Shown here: piece by piece, positions 39,451 to 50,571 of the stretch
How the letters are laid out: every line of letters begins with the position of its first letter
How positions within the stretch are numbered: the first letter of the stretch is position 1
Source: an uncultured Crocinitomix sp.
Lineage (GTDB): Bacteria; Bacteroidota; Bacteroidia; Flavobacteriales_D; Crocinitomicaceae
DNA length: 64,000 bases
Assembly: GCA_905478225.1 (NCBI GenBank)
Contig: CAJQHR010000014.1
Location: 1-64,000 of the forward strand
Direction: 5' to 3'
Notes under the pieces: model-generated
The model's input: the letters and a program-made list of their open reading frames with translations, nothing else
Database searches by the model: none
Told to the model about the DNA's origin: nothing
Position numbers and translations under genes: made by a program

Positions 39451-40716
39451 GTGAAAAAATTAATTTATATCTGTCTGTTTCTTTTAAGTTGGGGGATCCC
39501 GCTTCAATCAAACGCGAATGCGATTTTGGTTCCAATGGACGAAACGCAAAAAGATCATTTAAAAGCTTATGGTGCTGCCTATTGGGTTTTAGAAAATGAA
39601 ATTGTAATGGAATGGTTGCTCAATTATCGCGGCGGAAGTTTCCTTTTCCCACAAAATCCCTACATAGAGGAGCAATTAGTTGTAAAAGGCATTTCATTTA
39701 AAGTCATTCCAGACATTAAAGTCAAGCAAATTAAATCTGAAATAGCAAATCCTGAAGTGAATATGGAAGTTGTTCAGTTAGAAACAGCTCCAAAAATTGC
39801 AGTTTATACGCCAACGGGAAAACAACCTTGGGATGATGCTGTTACTTTAGTGCTAACCTATGCTGAAATTCCTTATGAGGAGATTTACGATTCTTTAGTA
39901 GTGACTGGTGGTTTGCCTGATTTTGATTGGTTGCATTTGCATCATGAGGACTTTACAGGGCAATACGGGAAATTCTATCGGAGTTATCACAATCAATCTT
40001 GGTATCAAAAACAAGTGCGTGACAATGAAGCTATGGCGGCAAAATTAGGTTTTGACAAAGTCTCTGAATTGAAACGTGATGTCGCTGTGAGAATACGCGA
40101 ATTCGTTTCTGGTGGCGGTTTCTTGTTTACTATGTGCTCAGGAACAGACAGCTATGACATTGCGCTTAGTGCTCAAGAAACGGATATCTGTGAACACATG
40201 TATGATCATGATCCTGCTGCACCTGATTTCCAAAGTAAAATTGACTACACGCAAACTTTGGCTTTTAAAGATTATACCTTATCAACAGATCCAATGGAAT
40301 ATGAGTATTCGGATATCGACGGAACCAGAGATCATAAGGTGGTAGAAAATTTAGACAAGTTTTATTTATTTGACTTTTCTGCAAAATGGGATATTGTACC
40401 CACTATGCTTTGTCAAAATCATGCCAACGAAATTGACGGGTTCATGGGGCAAACAACTGACTTTAGAAAGGAATTTATTAAACCAGATGTACTTGTAATG
40501 GGAGAGAATAAAGCACTGGGGACGACGCGATATATACACGGAGAATTTGGTCAAGGCACTTGGACATTTTACGGCGGTCACGATCCTGAAGATTATCGGC
40601 ATATGGTTGGAGATCCACCAACAGACTTAAGTCTGCACCCCAATTCACCAGGTTATAGATTAATATTAAATAACATACTTTTTCCTGCTGCAAAAAAGAA
40701 AAAGCGGAAAACCTAA
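39451..40716 (+). CDS. Conserved Bacteroidetes secreted protein commonly annotated as asparagine synthetase B; glutamine-amidotransferase-like fold
   Basis: MKKLIYICLFLLSWGIPLQSNANAILVPMDETQKDHLKAYGAAYW...GGGFLFTMCSGTDSYD. Confidence 0.65.
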   Translation: MKKLIYICLFLLSWGIPLQSNANAILVPMDETQKDHLKAYGAAYWVLENEIVMEWLLNYRGGSFLFPQNPYIEEQLVVKGISFKVIPDIKVKQIKSEIANPEVNMEVVQLETAPKIAVYTPTGKQPWDDAVTLVLTYAEIPYEEIYDSLVVTGGLPDFDWLHLHHEDFTGQYGKFYRSYHNQSWYQKQVRDNEAMAAKLGFDKVSELKRDVAVRIREFVSGGGFLFTMCSGTDSYDIALSAQETDICEHMYDHDPAAPDFQSKIDYTQTLAFKDYTLSTDPMEYEYSDIDGTRDHKVVENLDKFYLFDFSAKWDIVPTMLCQNHANEIDGFMGQTTDFRKEFIKPDVLVMGENKALGTTRYIHGEFGQGTWTFYGGHDPEDYRHMVGDPPTDLSLHPNSPGYRLILNNILFPAAKKKKRKT

Positions 40717-40918
40717 TTTACATTTGGTATGTTTTTTGCCTAATGACTGCTATAATGTATTCATAAACAGCAAATCACATTTACAAAGTATTCCCCATTC
40801 CTACGTTGATTTTGTTTGATTCTTAATTATTTTATTCTATTTTTGGATGTGCTAATTGAAACTTTAAATGCATGAACTGCATGGCAAGCCAAAGATTACA
40901 AATTTAAACTACTGAATC

Positions 40919-43141
40919 TTGACTAAATTACATTCTATAAATCACCTTGCTATTCTAGTTCTATTATTAGTTATGGGCATAAATGGTGGTTCTCAATTAT
41001 ACGCACAAAAGTCAATTAACAATGTCTTAAATGATGCCAAAAAGAAACGTTCTAGACTTGATTATCCTCAAGCCATAAAATTGTTTCAAGAGGCGCTTGA
41101 AATTGAACTCGAAAATGCTAAAGCGCTAGAAGGCTTAGTTGAAATCTATTTATACCAATATGAACTTTACGATTCTGCTGAAGTTTATATCAAGAAAAGA
41201 ATTGCGAGTACCGCGGCCGAAACGAATGAATTAATCTATTACGACTATGGAAATTGCTTGCGTTTACAAGAACATCCAATTAAGGCAATTGAGCAATACC
41301 AGTACTTTAAGAAAAACGGATTGAATAAAAATAAGCATGCTTATTTATATGAGGACGTCAACTTCTATATAGAAAGCTGTCGTTATGCCTTTAAGAATAA
41401 AGCCATTGTAAACGACAATAATACATTTTCAGTTGAAAACATGGAATTCTTTATTAACTCAGTTGATTCAGAATATACGCCGGTTTTTATTGAGGAAGAT
41501 AGCCTGTTGCTCTACAATGCTCGTTATAAAGATTTTGAGTCTGAAGAGATTACTACAGACAATAAGTACTATGAAAACATTTATTATTTTGACTTGGTAG
41601 AATCAGTTGCTTCAAGTTATAATCCAGGAATAAAGCAGGACAATCATCATGCGGTTATTGGCAGGCGCCGTGACAATAATGATATATTGATCTTTTATAA
41701 AAACAAAATTTGGAAATCATCCATTGATCAAGATCGTTTGAATGAAATTGATCCTCTTCCAGAGATTTTAGGTGATTTTTACTTTCAACCACATGGCGTT
41801 TATTCCGCTGATGGGAAAACATTCATATTTAGCGCAATGGAACGTCCAAAAGTGGAAGGTGGAGATTTGAATATTTATGTGAGCCGTTTAAACGACACAA
41901 CTTGGTCCGAACCTGAATTTTTAAGTCCAATTATTAATTCTGAAAAGGATGATGATAGTCCCTTTCTTTCAGCTGACGGAAATACGCTCTATTTTTCCTC
42001 TAAAGGTCACAATAGTTCAGGCGGATATGATTTTTATAAGTCAGAATTGGTAAACGGTGAATGGACATACCCTGAGAACTTGGGCTACCCAATGAACTCG
42101 GCTGGTGATGATATCTATTTAAGTTTTACTGAAGATGGCAAAAAAGGTTTCTTTTCATCAAATAGAACTGGTGGATATGGCGGAATGGATATTTACACAT
42201 TTGCAGTTGATCAAAAAACAGTTGCTGGTGTGACTTACGATAAAAAGGGAGATCCGCTACCAGATGTTATTGTGACATTAATTAATTTGACAAGCGGCGG
42301 CGAAGTATATGAAAGCAGTGATGAAAATGGAAAGTTTGAATTTCAAGTGGACGCCGATCAAGAATTTAGCTTATTGGGAGAAAAAACAGATTATTTTGAC
42401 GGGACAAACACAGTTAACACATTACAAATTGACAAGTTAGTTACGGCAGATTTAATGTTGGAAAAAGATCCGGGTATTTCTTTATTAGCATTGGTGACCG
42501 ATAAAAAATCGGGAGAAGCATTGGACAGTGTTAAAATGTCAATTACCGATAACATGACTGGTGTTACAGAAACTTATATGACAAAAGCAACTGGAGACTA
42601 TCGACGTGCAGTTGCGGACAAAAAATTGAGCGACCGCGGTAGTTATAATTTCACTTTTGAAAAGGACGGTTATCTTTCTAAAACTATTACCTACAATACC
42701 GTCTTTGACAAAGAAGGTATTTACAATGTGCATTCAGACATGGACATTAGCTTAGAGCAAATTGAAGTGGGAACTGACCTTTCTGAAGTAATCGATATTA
42801 ATCCAATTTATTTTGATGTGAACAAATCAATCATTCGACCAGATGCGGCTTTAGAACTTGAAAAAATCGTTCTTGTCATGAACGAAAACCCCAATATGTT
42901 CGTAGAACTAGGTTCGCATACAGATTCCCGCGGAAGTGCATCATCAAATGAAGCTCTTTCATATCGTCGTGCAAAAGCATCAGCCGACTATATTAAATTA
43001 CGCATAACAAATCCTGAACGAATTTATGGCAAGGGTTTTGGCGAAACGAGATTGGTAAACGGATGTGGTGACGGTGTCAAATGTAGTAAAGAAGAACATC
43101 AAGTAAATCGAAGGACTGAGTTTATAATTGTTAGACTATAA
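40919..43141 (+). CDS. OmpA family protein with TPR, PD40/WD40 and carboxypeptidase-regulatory domains (PorE-like)
   Basis: DDDSPFLSADGNTLYFSSKGHNSSGGYDFY repeats; C-terminal OmpA domain IYFDVNKSIIRPDAALELEKIV...ELGSHTDSRGS. TTG start. Confidence 0.85.
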   Translation: MTKLHSINHLAILVLLLVMGINGGSQLYAQKSINNVLNDAKKKRSRLDYPQAIKLFQEALEIELENAKALEGLVEIYLYQYELYDSAEVYIKKRIASTAAETNELIYYDYGNCLRLQEHPIKAIEQYQYFKKNGLNKNKHAYLYEDVNFYIESCRYAFKNKAIVNDNNTFSVENMEFFINSVDSEYTPVFIEEDSLLLYNARYKDFESEEITTDNKYYENIYYFDLVESVASSYNPGIKQDNHHAVIGRRRDNNDILIFYKNKIWKSSIDQDRLNEIDPLPEILGDFYFQPHGVYSADGKTFIFSAMERPKVEGGDLNIYVSRLNDTTWSEPEFLSPIINSEKDDDSPFLSADGNTLYFSSKGHNSSGGYDFYKSELVNGEWTYPENLGYPMNSAGDDIYLSFTEDGKKGFFSSNRTGGYGGMDIYTFAVDQKTVAGVTYDKKGDPLPDVIVTLINLTSGGEVYESSDENGKFEFQVDADQEFSLLGEKTDYFDGTNTVNTLQIDKLVTADLMLEKDPGISLLALVTDKKSGEALDSVKMSITDNMTGVTETYMTKATGDYRRAVADKKLSDRGSYNFTFEKDGYLSKTITYNTVFDKEGIYNVHSDMDISLEQIEVGTDLSEVIDINPIYFDVNKSIIRPDAALELEKIVLVMNENPNMFVELGSHTDSRGSASSNEALSYRRAKASADYIKLRITNPERIYGKGFGETRLVNGCGDGVKCSKEEHQVNRRTEFIIVRL

Positions 43142-43319
43142 TCGCTTTTTCGGACGAGTACTTTGAACCTTAATTAACTGCTCTTATAAATTAATTTATT
43201 TGTTGTTGCCACAAAGCTTGAGGAGCAAGGTTAGCCATGACTGTAGGCGCAACGAAAATGAAGTAGAAGCAAAAAAGTGGTGATTCTTTCAGATGGAAAC
43301 TTATAGTTTAAAGCACCAA

Positions 43320-43694
43320 CTACTCTTCTTCCTCTGCACCTGCTGTCATTGGCTTAACGTATTCATTCTCTTCAAAATAATTAATCACCGCCTCTTTCAA
43401 TAAATGCTCTTGGTCCTTATTGCTAATGGCTGGAATATTTTTTACCTTTTCAAAATGTGGCCATCCATCATCATCATTTGCCAAATATTTATAAATTCCA
43501 TAGGGTTCAAGAATAGTGCATATTGCAATGTGCATTAAATTCACTTTTTCATCTTTAGAAAACTCTTTATATCCTTTCCCTAATTCCTGCACACCAATAA
43601 GTAGTAAAATAGTATCCAATTCAAGACCTCCTCCAAAATCTTTCTCTAACTCTTTCACCAATTCTTGAAATCTCAATTCTAGCTTGTAATCCAC
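43320..43694 (-). CDS. Conserved hypothetical protein
   Basis: 124-aa acidic ORF of coding-like composition. Confidence 0.6.
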   Translation of the reverse strand: MDYKLELRFQELVKELEKDFGGGLELDTILLLIGVQELGKGYKEFSKDEKVNLMHIAICTILEPYGIYKYLANDDDGWPHFEKVKNIPAISNKDQEHLLKEAVINYFEENEYVKPMTAGAEEEE

Positions 43695-43774
43695 CTCTAT
43701 AAACAGTTTTTTGTTTGAAACAAATTGTCACTTGACAACCAAGGCGCAAACTTCCGAATTATTTTTGTTTCACC

Positions 43775-44326
43775 ATGAACTATTTGGACATATTATTATT
43801 AATACCAATTATAATCGGAGGTTGGCGTGGATTTAAAAAAGGATTTGTTATTGAAATATTTACCTTATTAGCTCTGCTTGTGGGCATCTATGCGGGCATA
43901 CACTTTTCAGATTTTATGGCAACCATATTGCGCGAAAATGTGGGCATTGAAAGCGAATACCTACCAGCAATTGCTTTTACCATTACCTTCTTATTAGTTG
44001 GTGCTATGGTTTATTTTGCTGGAAAATTAGTCGAAAAAGGACTTAAGATTGTTGCTTTAGGAATGGTAAACAAAATAGCAGGACTCTTTTTTGGTGTTGT
44101 AAAAATGGTTTTTATCTTGAGTGCTGTTCTGGTAATCTTTGAATCGTATGACGAAAAAGGAAAATTTATTCCCGCGGATTTAAAAACAACCTCGTTATTG
44201 TATGGACCAATAAAACAAACCTCCTTAACAGCCATTCCCGCTTTAAAATACAGCAATTTATTTATTGATATGATTGAGAGCGACGAAGATGCAGCCCCCA
44301 ATTCTGATTCAGAACCTGAAGATTAG
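43775..44326 (+). CDS. CvpA family protein
   Basis: MNYLDILLLIPIIIGGWRGFKKGFVIEIFTLLALLVGIYAG. Confidence 0.88.
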   Translation: MNYLDILLLIPIIIGGWRGFKKGFVIEIFTLLALLVGIYAGIHFSDFMATILRENVGIESEYLPAIAFTITFLLVGAMVYFAGKLVEKGLKIVALGMVNKIAGLFFGVVKMVFILSAVLVIFESYDEKGKFIPADLKTTSLLYGPIKQTSLTAIPALKYSNLFIDMIESDEDAAPNSDSEPED

Positions 44327-44727
44327 AGATTCGTTTTAAGTATAATTTCAGAGTTTATACTCAATGTTACCGGGCAAGTGGCAGTTATTCGTTTAAAAAT
44401 TTCTTTATCTTTTTCACCAAAATCATTTTCACCAAAGTCAAAATCAATTGCGACCTCCCCTATTCTTCTTGGAGCTGGATACATGACCTTTTTAACGTCG
44501 CAATTAATTGGCTTCAAGACAATTCCTTTTTTTTCGTAATGTATGCCTGCAATTGTTAAAATACATGATACAAGAGATGACACAAGCAGGTCAGTAGGTG
44601 AAAACGACTCCCCTTTTCCATTATTATCAACGGGCGCGTCAGAGTAAATCTCCGTTCCAGATTTTTCATGAATCATTTTAACGCGAAGTGCGCCTTTATA
44701 TGTTATTGTATAATTCTTGTTTTCCAT
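44323..44727 (-). CDS. OsmC family protein
   Basis: FSPTDLLVSSLVSCILTIAGIHYEKKGI...ITATCPVTLSINSEI. Confidence 0.88.
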   Translation of the reverse strand: MENKNYTITYKGALRVKMIHEKSGTEIYSDAPVDNNGKGESFSPTDLLVSSLVSCILTIAGIHYEKKGIVLKPINCDVKKVMYPAPRRIGEVAIDFDFGENDFGEKDKEIFKRITATCPVTLSINSEIILKTNL

Positions 44728-44801
44728 TCTTTTTATGAATTGAGACGATTGTTTTATCCTTTTTAAGGATACTCCTTTACTTTTCACTAACTTTGTAAAC
44801 A

Positions 44802-45539
44802 GTGATCCAAAGATATATATATATATTGGCTTTTATGGTCTCCTTTTCGGGCTACAGTCAAACACCTGACAAAGATGACGGCAGCACCCTAATGAAACGT
44901 GACTTCTCATTTGGCCTTAATTTTAATGCCAACGCAGGCTCTACTGGATGGGGATTAGCATTTGAATATTCAGTTCAAAAAAACTATAAGTATAAAAATA
45001 CCTTCGGATTCACATGCACCAACTTAAGGCATCCAAAAGAATTTAAGATTTACAATAGTATAAGCAATTCCAGAGGATATTATTTTGGAAAAATCAATTC
45101 ACTGGTAAGTTTTCGGCCTACTTATGGCGGTAAACTAGTGATTTTCAAAGCGAAGCGAGAAAACGGAATAGAAATATCCTTTAAGTGGAGTGCTGGCCCA
45201 TCTATCGCCCTTTTAAAGCCAGTTTACTTAAGAATTGAGCGATTTGGTACCGCATCTAACGAAAAGTATGATCCCACTATTCATAATATTGAAAACATTA
45301 CCTCACGTGCTTCGTGGGGCAAAGGCCTTGGTGAAGCAAGATTCCAGTTTGGTGCTTTTACAAAAATTGGTTTTGATTTTAACTTCTCAACCGCCAAGAA
45401 CAAAATTAGCGGTGGCGAAGTAGGTGTAATGGTGGATTACTTCATTGGAAAACCAGTTATTATTCTTTATAATAATATAGGTGATAAACTATTTCCTTCC
45501 CTTTATCTTCAGTTTAATCTTGGGCAAAAGCTCTATTGA
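44802..45539 (+). CDS. Hypothetical outer-membrane/periplasmic protein
   Basis: Signal peptide [20 protein letters not shown]; beta-rich. GTG start. Confidence 0.65.
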   Translation: MIQRYIYILAFMVSFSGYSQTPDKDDGSTLMKRDFSFGLNFNANAGSTGWGLAFEYSVQKNYKYKNTFGFTCTNLRHPKEFKIYNSISNSRGYYFGKINSLVSFRPTYGGKLVIFKAKRENGIEISFKWSAGPSIALLKPVYLRIERFGTASNEKYDPTIHNIENITSRASWGKGLGEARFQFGAFTKIGFDFNFSTAKNKISGGEVGVMVDYFIGKPVIILYNNIGDKLFPSLYLQFNLGQKLY

Positions 45540-45547
45540 TTTCAAAC

Positions 45548-46414
45548 ATGGAAAAGACAAATCAAGAAAAAATACGCATTAAAAAACCAAAGTGGCTTCG
45601 AGTTAAGCTTCCTACTGGCGAGAATTATAAAAAAGTACGTTCACTAGTGGATGAGCATAAACTGCACACCATTTGCGAAAGCGGAAATTGCCCCAATATG
45701 GGCGAGTGTTGGGGAGAAGGCACAGCTACTTTTATGATTCTGGGTAATATCTGTACCCGTTCATGCGGGTTCTGCGCTGTTTCTACGGGTAAGCCACTTG
45801 AGACTGACATTTTTGAACCAGCCAAAGTTGCTCAATCCGTAAAGTTGATGGGCGTTAAGCATGCCGTTATCACCTCTGTAGATAGAGATGATTTGGCAGA
45901 TGGAGGTTCTGAAATTTGGGTTGCAACTGTGAAGTCTATTCGGCGAAAAAGCCCAGGAACCACTATGGAAACATTGATTCCTGATTTCGGTGGTAAATGG
46001 GATAATTTACAGCGGATAATTGATGTCGCTCCCGAAGTTGTCTCTCATAATTTAGAAACTGTAAGACGATTAACCAAACAAGTTAGAATTCAGGCAAAAT
46101 ACGATCGCAGTTTAGAAGTATTAATGCGACTTAAACGTGGCGGTATGAAAACCAAATCAGGTATCATGCTAGGTTTGGGCGAATCTGAAACTGAAGTTTA
46201 TGAAGCGATTGACGATTTGAGCAGTGTTGGATGCGATATTTTAACGCTAGGACAGTATTTACAGCCCACACCGAATCACCTTCCAATTGCTGAGTTTGTT
46301 ACACCGCAAAAGTTTGATGAATACAGGGAATACGCCTTAACAAAAGGATTCAGATACGTTGAAAGTGGGCCATTGGTGCGTTCGTCATATCACGCCGAAA
46401 AACACCTTTTTTAA
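45548..46414 (+). CDS. lipA: Lipoyl synthase
   Basis: [41 protein letters not shown]. Confidence 0.97.
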   Translation: MEKTNQEKIRIKKPKWLRVKLPTGENYKKVRSLVDEHKLHTICESGNCPNMGECWGEGTATFMILGNICTRSCGFCAVSTGKPLETDIFEPAKVAQSVKLMGVKHAVITSVDRDDLADGGSEIWVATVKSIRRKSPGTTMETLIPDFGGKWDNLQRIIDVAPEVVSHNLETVRRLTKQVRIQAKYDRSLEVLMRLKRGGMKTKSGIMLGLGESETEVYEAIDDLSSVGCDILTLGQYLQPTPNHLPIAEFVTPQKFDEYREYALTKGFRYVESGPLVRSSYHAEKHLF

Positions 46415-46734
46415 CCTTTTTAGCAGTTTAGATTTGTATAAATAAGGAAATTTTTGAGCGAAAACTCATTTCATGTTTACTTATTTCTCCTGAAATTTGT
46501 TGCGAAATAGCATCTTCAACAATCATTCATTGCCACGCTAAATTAATTCTCATTGTAACTCTCCGAACATTTATAATGGCATAATGTTCCAACGACTTAC
46601 CCATAGCATACGAGATGAATTTTGAATTACAAAGCGGCTTAGTTTTAAGCCACATATTGTGAATTAAAACTCGACTTAATAATGAAATTATATGAGAATT
46701 TAGTTGTATATTGTGCAGATGAAATTGCGCTTAG

Positions 46735-49700
46735 ATGAAAAATTTTAATATGATGAAAAAAGCACTACTATTAGGTTCATTACCGGCACTTGCGATCGCA
46801 GCCGGGCTATTCTTTTATGCCTCAGACAGTTCTGAAGGTGTTTACGAGCAGCGACTCTCTTCTCATTTTGATGCAGATGAAGCATTAATTGATGGAGCTT
46901 TTGAATATTACCAATTACTAAAAGGAGATTACACGCAAGAACAATGGCAACGTGCACGAACTGCTGCCGAGTCTGTTCCGCAAAATCGTGCAACTTTCAA
47001 TTGGATAGATCAAGGTCCTGATAATGTAGGTGGCCGTACAAGAGGTATCGTTATTGATCGCAATAATGTGAATCACATATTTGCTGGTTCAGTATCAGGT
47101 GGTTTATATGAGTCGATCAATCGCTCAAGTACTTGGAGTCGTGTTGACGGTTTTGAGGATAACTTATCTGTTTCATCTCTTTGTCAAACGGCAGACGGAA
47201 ACTTCTACATGGGGACAGGACATAGTTCTGACCAAATTGGTGGATTTGAAGATAGTGGTGGAAATGGATACGGATTCTATAAAAGAGAATCAGATGGTAC
47301 ATGGACGCTAGTTGATGGTACACAATCTTGGCAATACATAAATGAAGTTGTTGCAGATGACGTAAACAACGTAGTTTGGATTGCAAGTAGTAACGGTTTA
47401 GATAAATATGACCCATCTGCAGGAACTATTGTTGATGTTGATGCGTTCCCTTCTGGAGCGTGCAGAGCTTTATCAGTTTCTAAAGACGGTACTGTACTTA
47501 TCGGACATTCAATCGGTGGCGGGCAAAAAGTATTTGTTTCTACGAATTCTGGTGGAAGTTTCTCAGAAGTTTCAGGACTTGGTGATGACGCTGAAGAAGC
47601 TGGTCTTATTAATATGGTCGGTGTTGGACGTGCTGAATTTGCAATTAGTCATGAAAAAGTAGACGGTAATTACCGTGTCTATGCTTCATGTTCTTCAGGT
47701 ATCTTACAGGGAGTTTGGCGTTCAGCTAACAATGGTCTAGCTTGGGCTAGAATTGCACCTGCTTATGACAATATACCTGGCGGATTTTCACCTTTTACTT
47801 CTGGTGGATCGAATGGTCAAGGAATTTATAATAACATTATTACTGTAGTGCCTGGTGCTCCAGATCGTATTATATTAGGTGGTGTTGATTGTTACTCATG
47901 GGTAGCTGGTGGAAACTGGGAACAAATTTCTCAGTGGTTCTTGCCACCTACTTTTGACAGATACGTGCACGCTGATAATCACGAAATGGTTTGGGATAGA
48001 TTAGGTAGGCTATACATTGGAAATGATGGTGGTGTTGCTTTCTCTGACAATGCAAATACTATCGATCCTGAATTCCACCCTGCAAATAGAGGATACAACG
48101 TCACTCAATTTTATGCAATGGGTGTATCTGCTCATGGTGATGTAATCGGCGGAAGTCAAGATAACGGAACTCAAGCAAACTATCACACAGGTACAACATA
48201 CCAAGAGCACAAAGAAGTTGGTGGCGGTGATGGATTCTCTGCTGATATCTCTTTCATTAATAGAAACTTAACGTTTGGTTCAGTATATTATTCAGCTGTT
48301 TATCGTTCATCTGATAGAGGTGAAAATATTGATGCATTTGGACCGGATGAATTTATTGATGGAAACGGAATTCCTTGTAATGCCGGAGCAACTGATGGTA
48401 CTGGATGTGGTGAGTTTAATACAACGTTTGAATTATGGGAAAATCCTAATGATTTAGCTTCTACAGATACATTAACCTATATTGCTTCTCAAAGTTATGA
48501 AGCTGGAGAAACTGTTGAAGTTCCTTCTGCAACATCACAAACAACAATTCCTTATGTAACGCCAATTGATATTGTTTATGACGATACACTATTTGCCGAT
48601 ACGGATTTAACTGAGGAAGATATCGTTATAATTGATGAGATTTCTGGTTCTAGCTTTAACTTAGGTGTTTTAGACTGGATCTTTATTGACGGCGCTCCGG
48701 ATGTAACAGTTGGAGATAGCTTATTAATCATTGGTGTTGAAGAAGATGACACAGTAATTGTTGCAAGTTTAACTACAATCGATCACTTCTATGGGACAAA
48801 TGTTTTAAAACCAGGTGAAGTAATTGACATGGGATCTGACGATCAAATCTACAACGTTGCATGGGATACTTTGCAAGTGCAAGATTATTACCAATCTTGG
48901 TTTGCTCTTGATATGGGTGGAGCAAATGGATTATGGATGACACGTAATGCGCTGCGATTCTCAGCTACGACACAAGGATGGTTTAAGGTTGCTGACGGTC
49001 TTGGAGGTATTTCCATTATGGAATTCTCTAAAGATGGTAATCACTTATTCATTGGAACCTCAAGTGGAGCTTTATGGAGATTAAGCGGATTTAATGACGC
49101 TTATTCACCGACTGAATTACTTGACGGTGGACCTGCTGATGTTGGTGTAACACGTGATACAATTGTAGATTGGCAAGGTGTTAAACATGTAATGGAATTA
49201 AAACAATTAACTACGTTTGGAAGTATTGTAACTGGACTCGCAACTGGACCAGAGGACAATCCTGATTTATTAATTGCAACATTGGGTACATTTAGCGCTA
49301 ACCGCGTAAGAAAAACAACAAACGCAACTGGAGCCTCTCCAACATTCACAATTATGTCTAGCTTCCCTTCTACTGGTGAAGGTGAATTAGCTGGTGGAAT
49401 TCCTTGTTATTCTGTAATTATTGACCGTGATGATGAAAACATTATCGTGGTTGGAACAGAGTTCGGATTATTCGCGTCTGAAAATGGCGGAACAACTTGG
49501 GAAAACGTATCAGGGGCTCTTGGTCCTGTACCAGTTCATGATTTAGAGCAAAACTGGAGACAATGGGATGAAGGTTGCTTCCGTCCAGGTGAAATCTATG
49601 CTGGAACTCACGCTAGAGGTATTTGGAGTTCAGATGCTCTATTGAACATACCTTCAAGTGATAACCTAGATAAGGATAAGTTTGTTCCAAACATCAACCT

Positions 49701-49938
49701 ATACCCTAACCCTGTTCAGGATGGTGGTACAGTTGAATTTGATCTAGCATCTAACGGAGACGTAAAGATTCAGATATTTAACCTTAGCGGTCAAGTTGTA
49801 AATCAAATCAATGCTAATAATTTAGCTGCTGGTAAAAATCAAATTGCCTTTGATGCAAACGACCTACCTAGAGGAACATATATCCTGAGACTGACTTCAG
49901 GAACTATGTCTGAGACAACGAAATTCATTAAGCACTAA
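46735..49938 (+). CDS. Large beta-propeller (sialidase/VPS10-like) T9SS type A sorting domain protein
   Basis: WIDQGPDNVGGRTRGIVIDRNNVNHIFAGSVSGGLYESINRSSTW...; C-terminal INLYPNPVQDGGTVEFDL. Confidence 0.9.
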   Translation: MKNFNMMKKALLLGSLPALAIAAGLFFYASDSSEGVYEQRLSSHFDADEALIDGAFEYYQLLKGDYTQEQWQRARTAAESVPQNRATFNWIDQGPDNVGGRTRGIVIDRNNVNHIFAGSVSGGLYESINRSSTWSRVDGFEDNLSVSSLCQTADGNFYMGTGHSSDQIGGFEDSGGNGYGFYKRESDGTWTLVDGTQSWQYINEVVADDVNNVVWIASSNGLDKYDPSAGTIVDVDAFPSGACRALSVSKDGTVLIGHSIGGGQKVFVSTNSGGSFSEVSGLGDDAEEAGLINMVGVGRAEFAISHEKVDGNYRVYASCSSGILQGVWRSANNGLAWARIAPAYDNIPGGFSPFTSGGSNGQGIYNNIITVVPGAPDRIILGGVDCYSWVAGGNWEQISQWFLPPTFDRYVHADNHEMVWDRLGRLYIGNDGGVAFSDNANTIDPEFHPANRGYNVTQFYAMGVSAHGDVIGGSQDNGTQANYHTGTTYQEHKEVGGGDGFSADISFINRNLTFGSVYYSAVYRSSDRGENIDAFGPDEFIDGNGIPCNAGATDGTGCGEFNTTFELWENPNDLASTDTLTYIASQSYEAGETVEVPSATSQTTIPYVTPIDIVYDDTLFADTDLTEEDIVIIDEISGSSFNLGVLDWIFIDGAPDVTVGDSLLIIGVEEDDTVIVASLTTIDHFYGTNVLKPGEVIDMGSDDQIYNVAWDTLQVQDYYQSWFALDMGGANGLWMTRNALRFSATTQGWFKVADGLGGISIMEFSKDGNHLFIGTSSGALWRLSGFNDAYSPTELLDGGPADVGVTRDTIVDWQGVKHVMELKQLTTFGSIVTGLATGPEDNPDLLIATLGTFSANRVRKTTNATGASPTFTIMSSFPSTGEGELAGGIPCYSVIIDRDDENIIVVGTEFGLFASENGGTTWENVSGALGPVPVHDLEQNWRQWDEGCFRPGEIYAGTHARGIWSSDALLNIPSSDNLDKDKFVPNINLYPNPVQDGGTVEFDLASNGDVKIQIFNLSGQVVNQINANNLAAGKNQIAFDANDLPRGTYILRLTSGTMSETTKFIKH

Positions 49939-49960
49939 GATTAATTTAGTCTAATCTGAA

Positions 49961-49995
49961 AATGGCGTCTCGATTAATCGAGACGCCATTTTTTA
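49961..49995 (+). terminator. 30-bp perfect palindrome plus T tract
   Basis: aatggcgtctcgattaatcgagacgccatttttt. Confidence 0.85.
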
Positions 49996-50009
49996 TGCGC
50001 CAAAATATC

Positions 50010-50568
50010 ATGAAAATAATAAGTACGGTTTATAAAAAAGATCCTAAAAATTTGGGCTGAATAATAAATGAAATGAATCCAGCGAATGCATGGGTTATAA
50101 ATGCGTTAGCCACTCGCAAGTTTGATGGCACCTCATTTGAAATAATTAAAGGAGAATTGTACAAACGATATGATGCATAAATATAAACCTGATGGGACAT
50201 ATAAACGAACCATTCCGGCAAACGCTTTTCCTTGCCAAGACGCCGATCTCCTCTCGGGTCATCATCCTCATTGGGTAAAATGTGATAGGTATAACAATGC
50301 GGACATGTATCATTTCCAAAGTTTTGATGCCTTGGAGGTAAAAAACGACGGAACTTATGAACTGTGTGGAGAAAAATTAGACGGTAACCCTGAGTACATA
50401 ATTGGACACAAACTAATTAAGCATGGTCAAGATGTCTCAACTATAGAAGAAAGAAGTTTTGAAGGATTACGCAAATTCCTTTTAGAGAAAGACATTGAAG
50501 GAATCGTATTTAGTTCGGGAGAAAAAATGTGCAAAATCCGCAAATCAGAATTTGGAATTAAGCGCTAA
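50010..50568 (+). pseudogene. Disrupted RNA ligase, RLIG1/DUF5565-like
   Basis: MKIISTVYKKDPKNLG*IINEMNPANAWVINALATRKFDGTSFEIIKGELYKRYDA, then a 1-nt shift into KYKPDGTYKRTIPANAFPCQDADLLSGHHPHWVKCD...TYELCGEKLDGNPEYIIGHKLIKHG...DIEGIVF...CKIRKSEFGIKR. Confidence 0.7.
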
Positions 50569-50571
50569 AAT

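Noticed and set aside
46415-46734. 320-nt gap before the propeller gene as a candidate ncRNA or riboswitch
   Set aside because: Only a small hairpin (ggcttagttttaagcc) and AT-rich sequence; no recognisable riboswitch or tRNA structure.
47117-47416. Antisense and alternative-frame ORFs within the 46735-49938 gene
   Set aside because: Overlap a long CDS with clear propeller and sorting motifs; no independent coding evidence.
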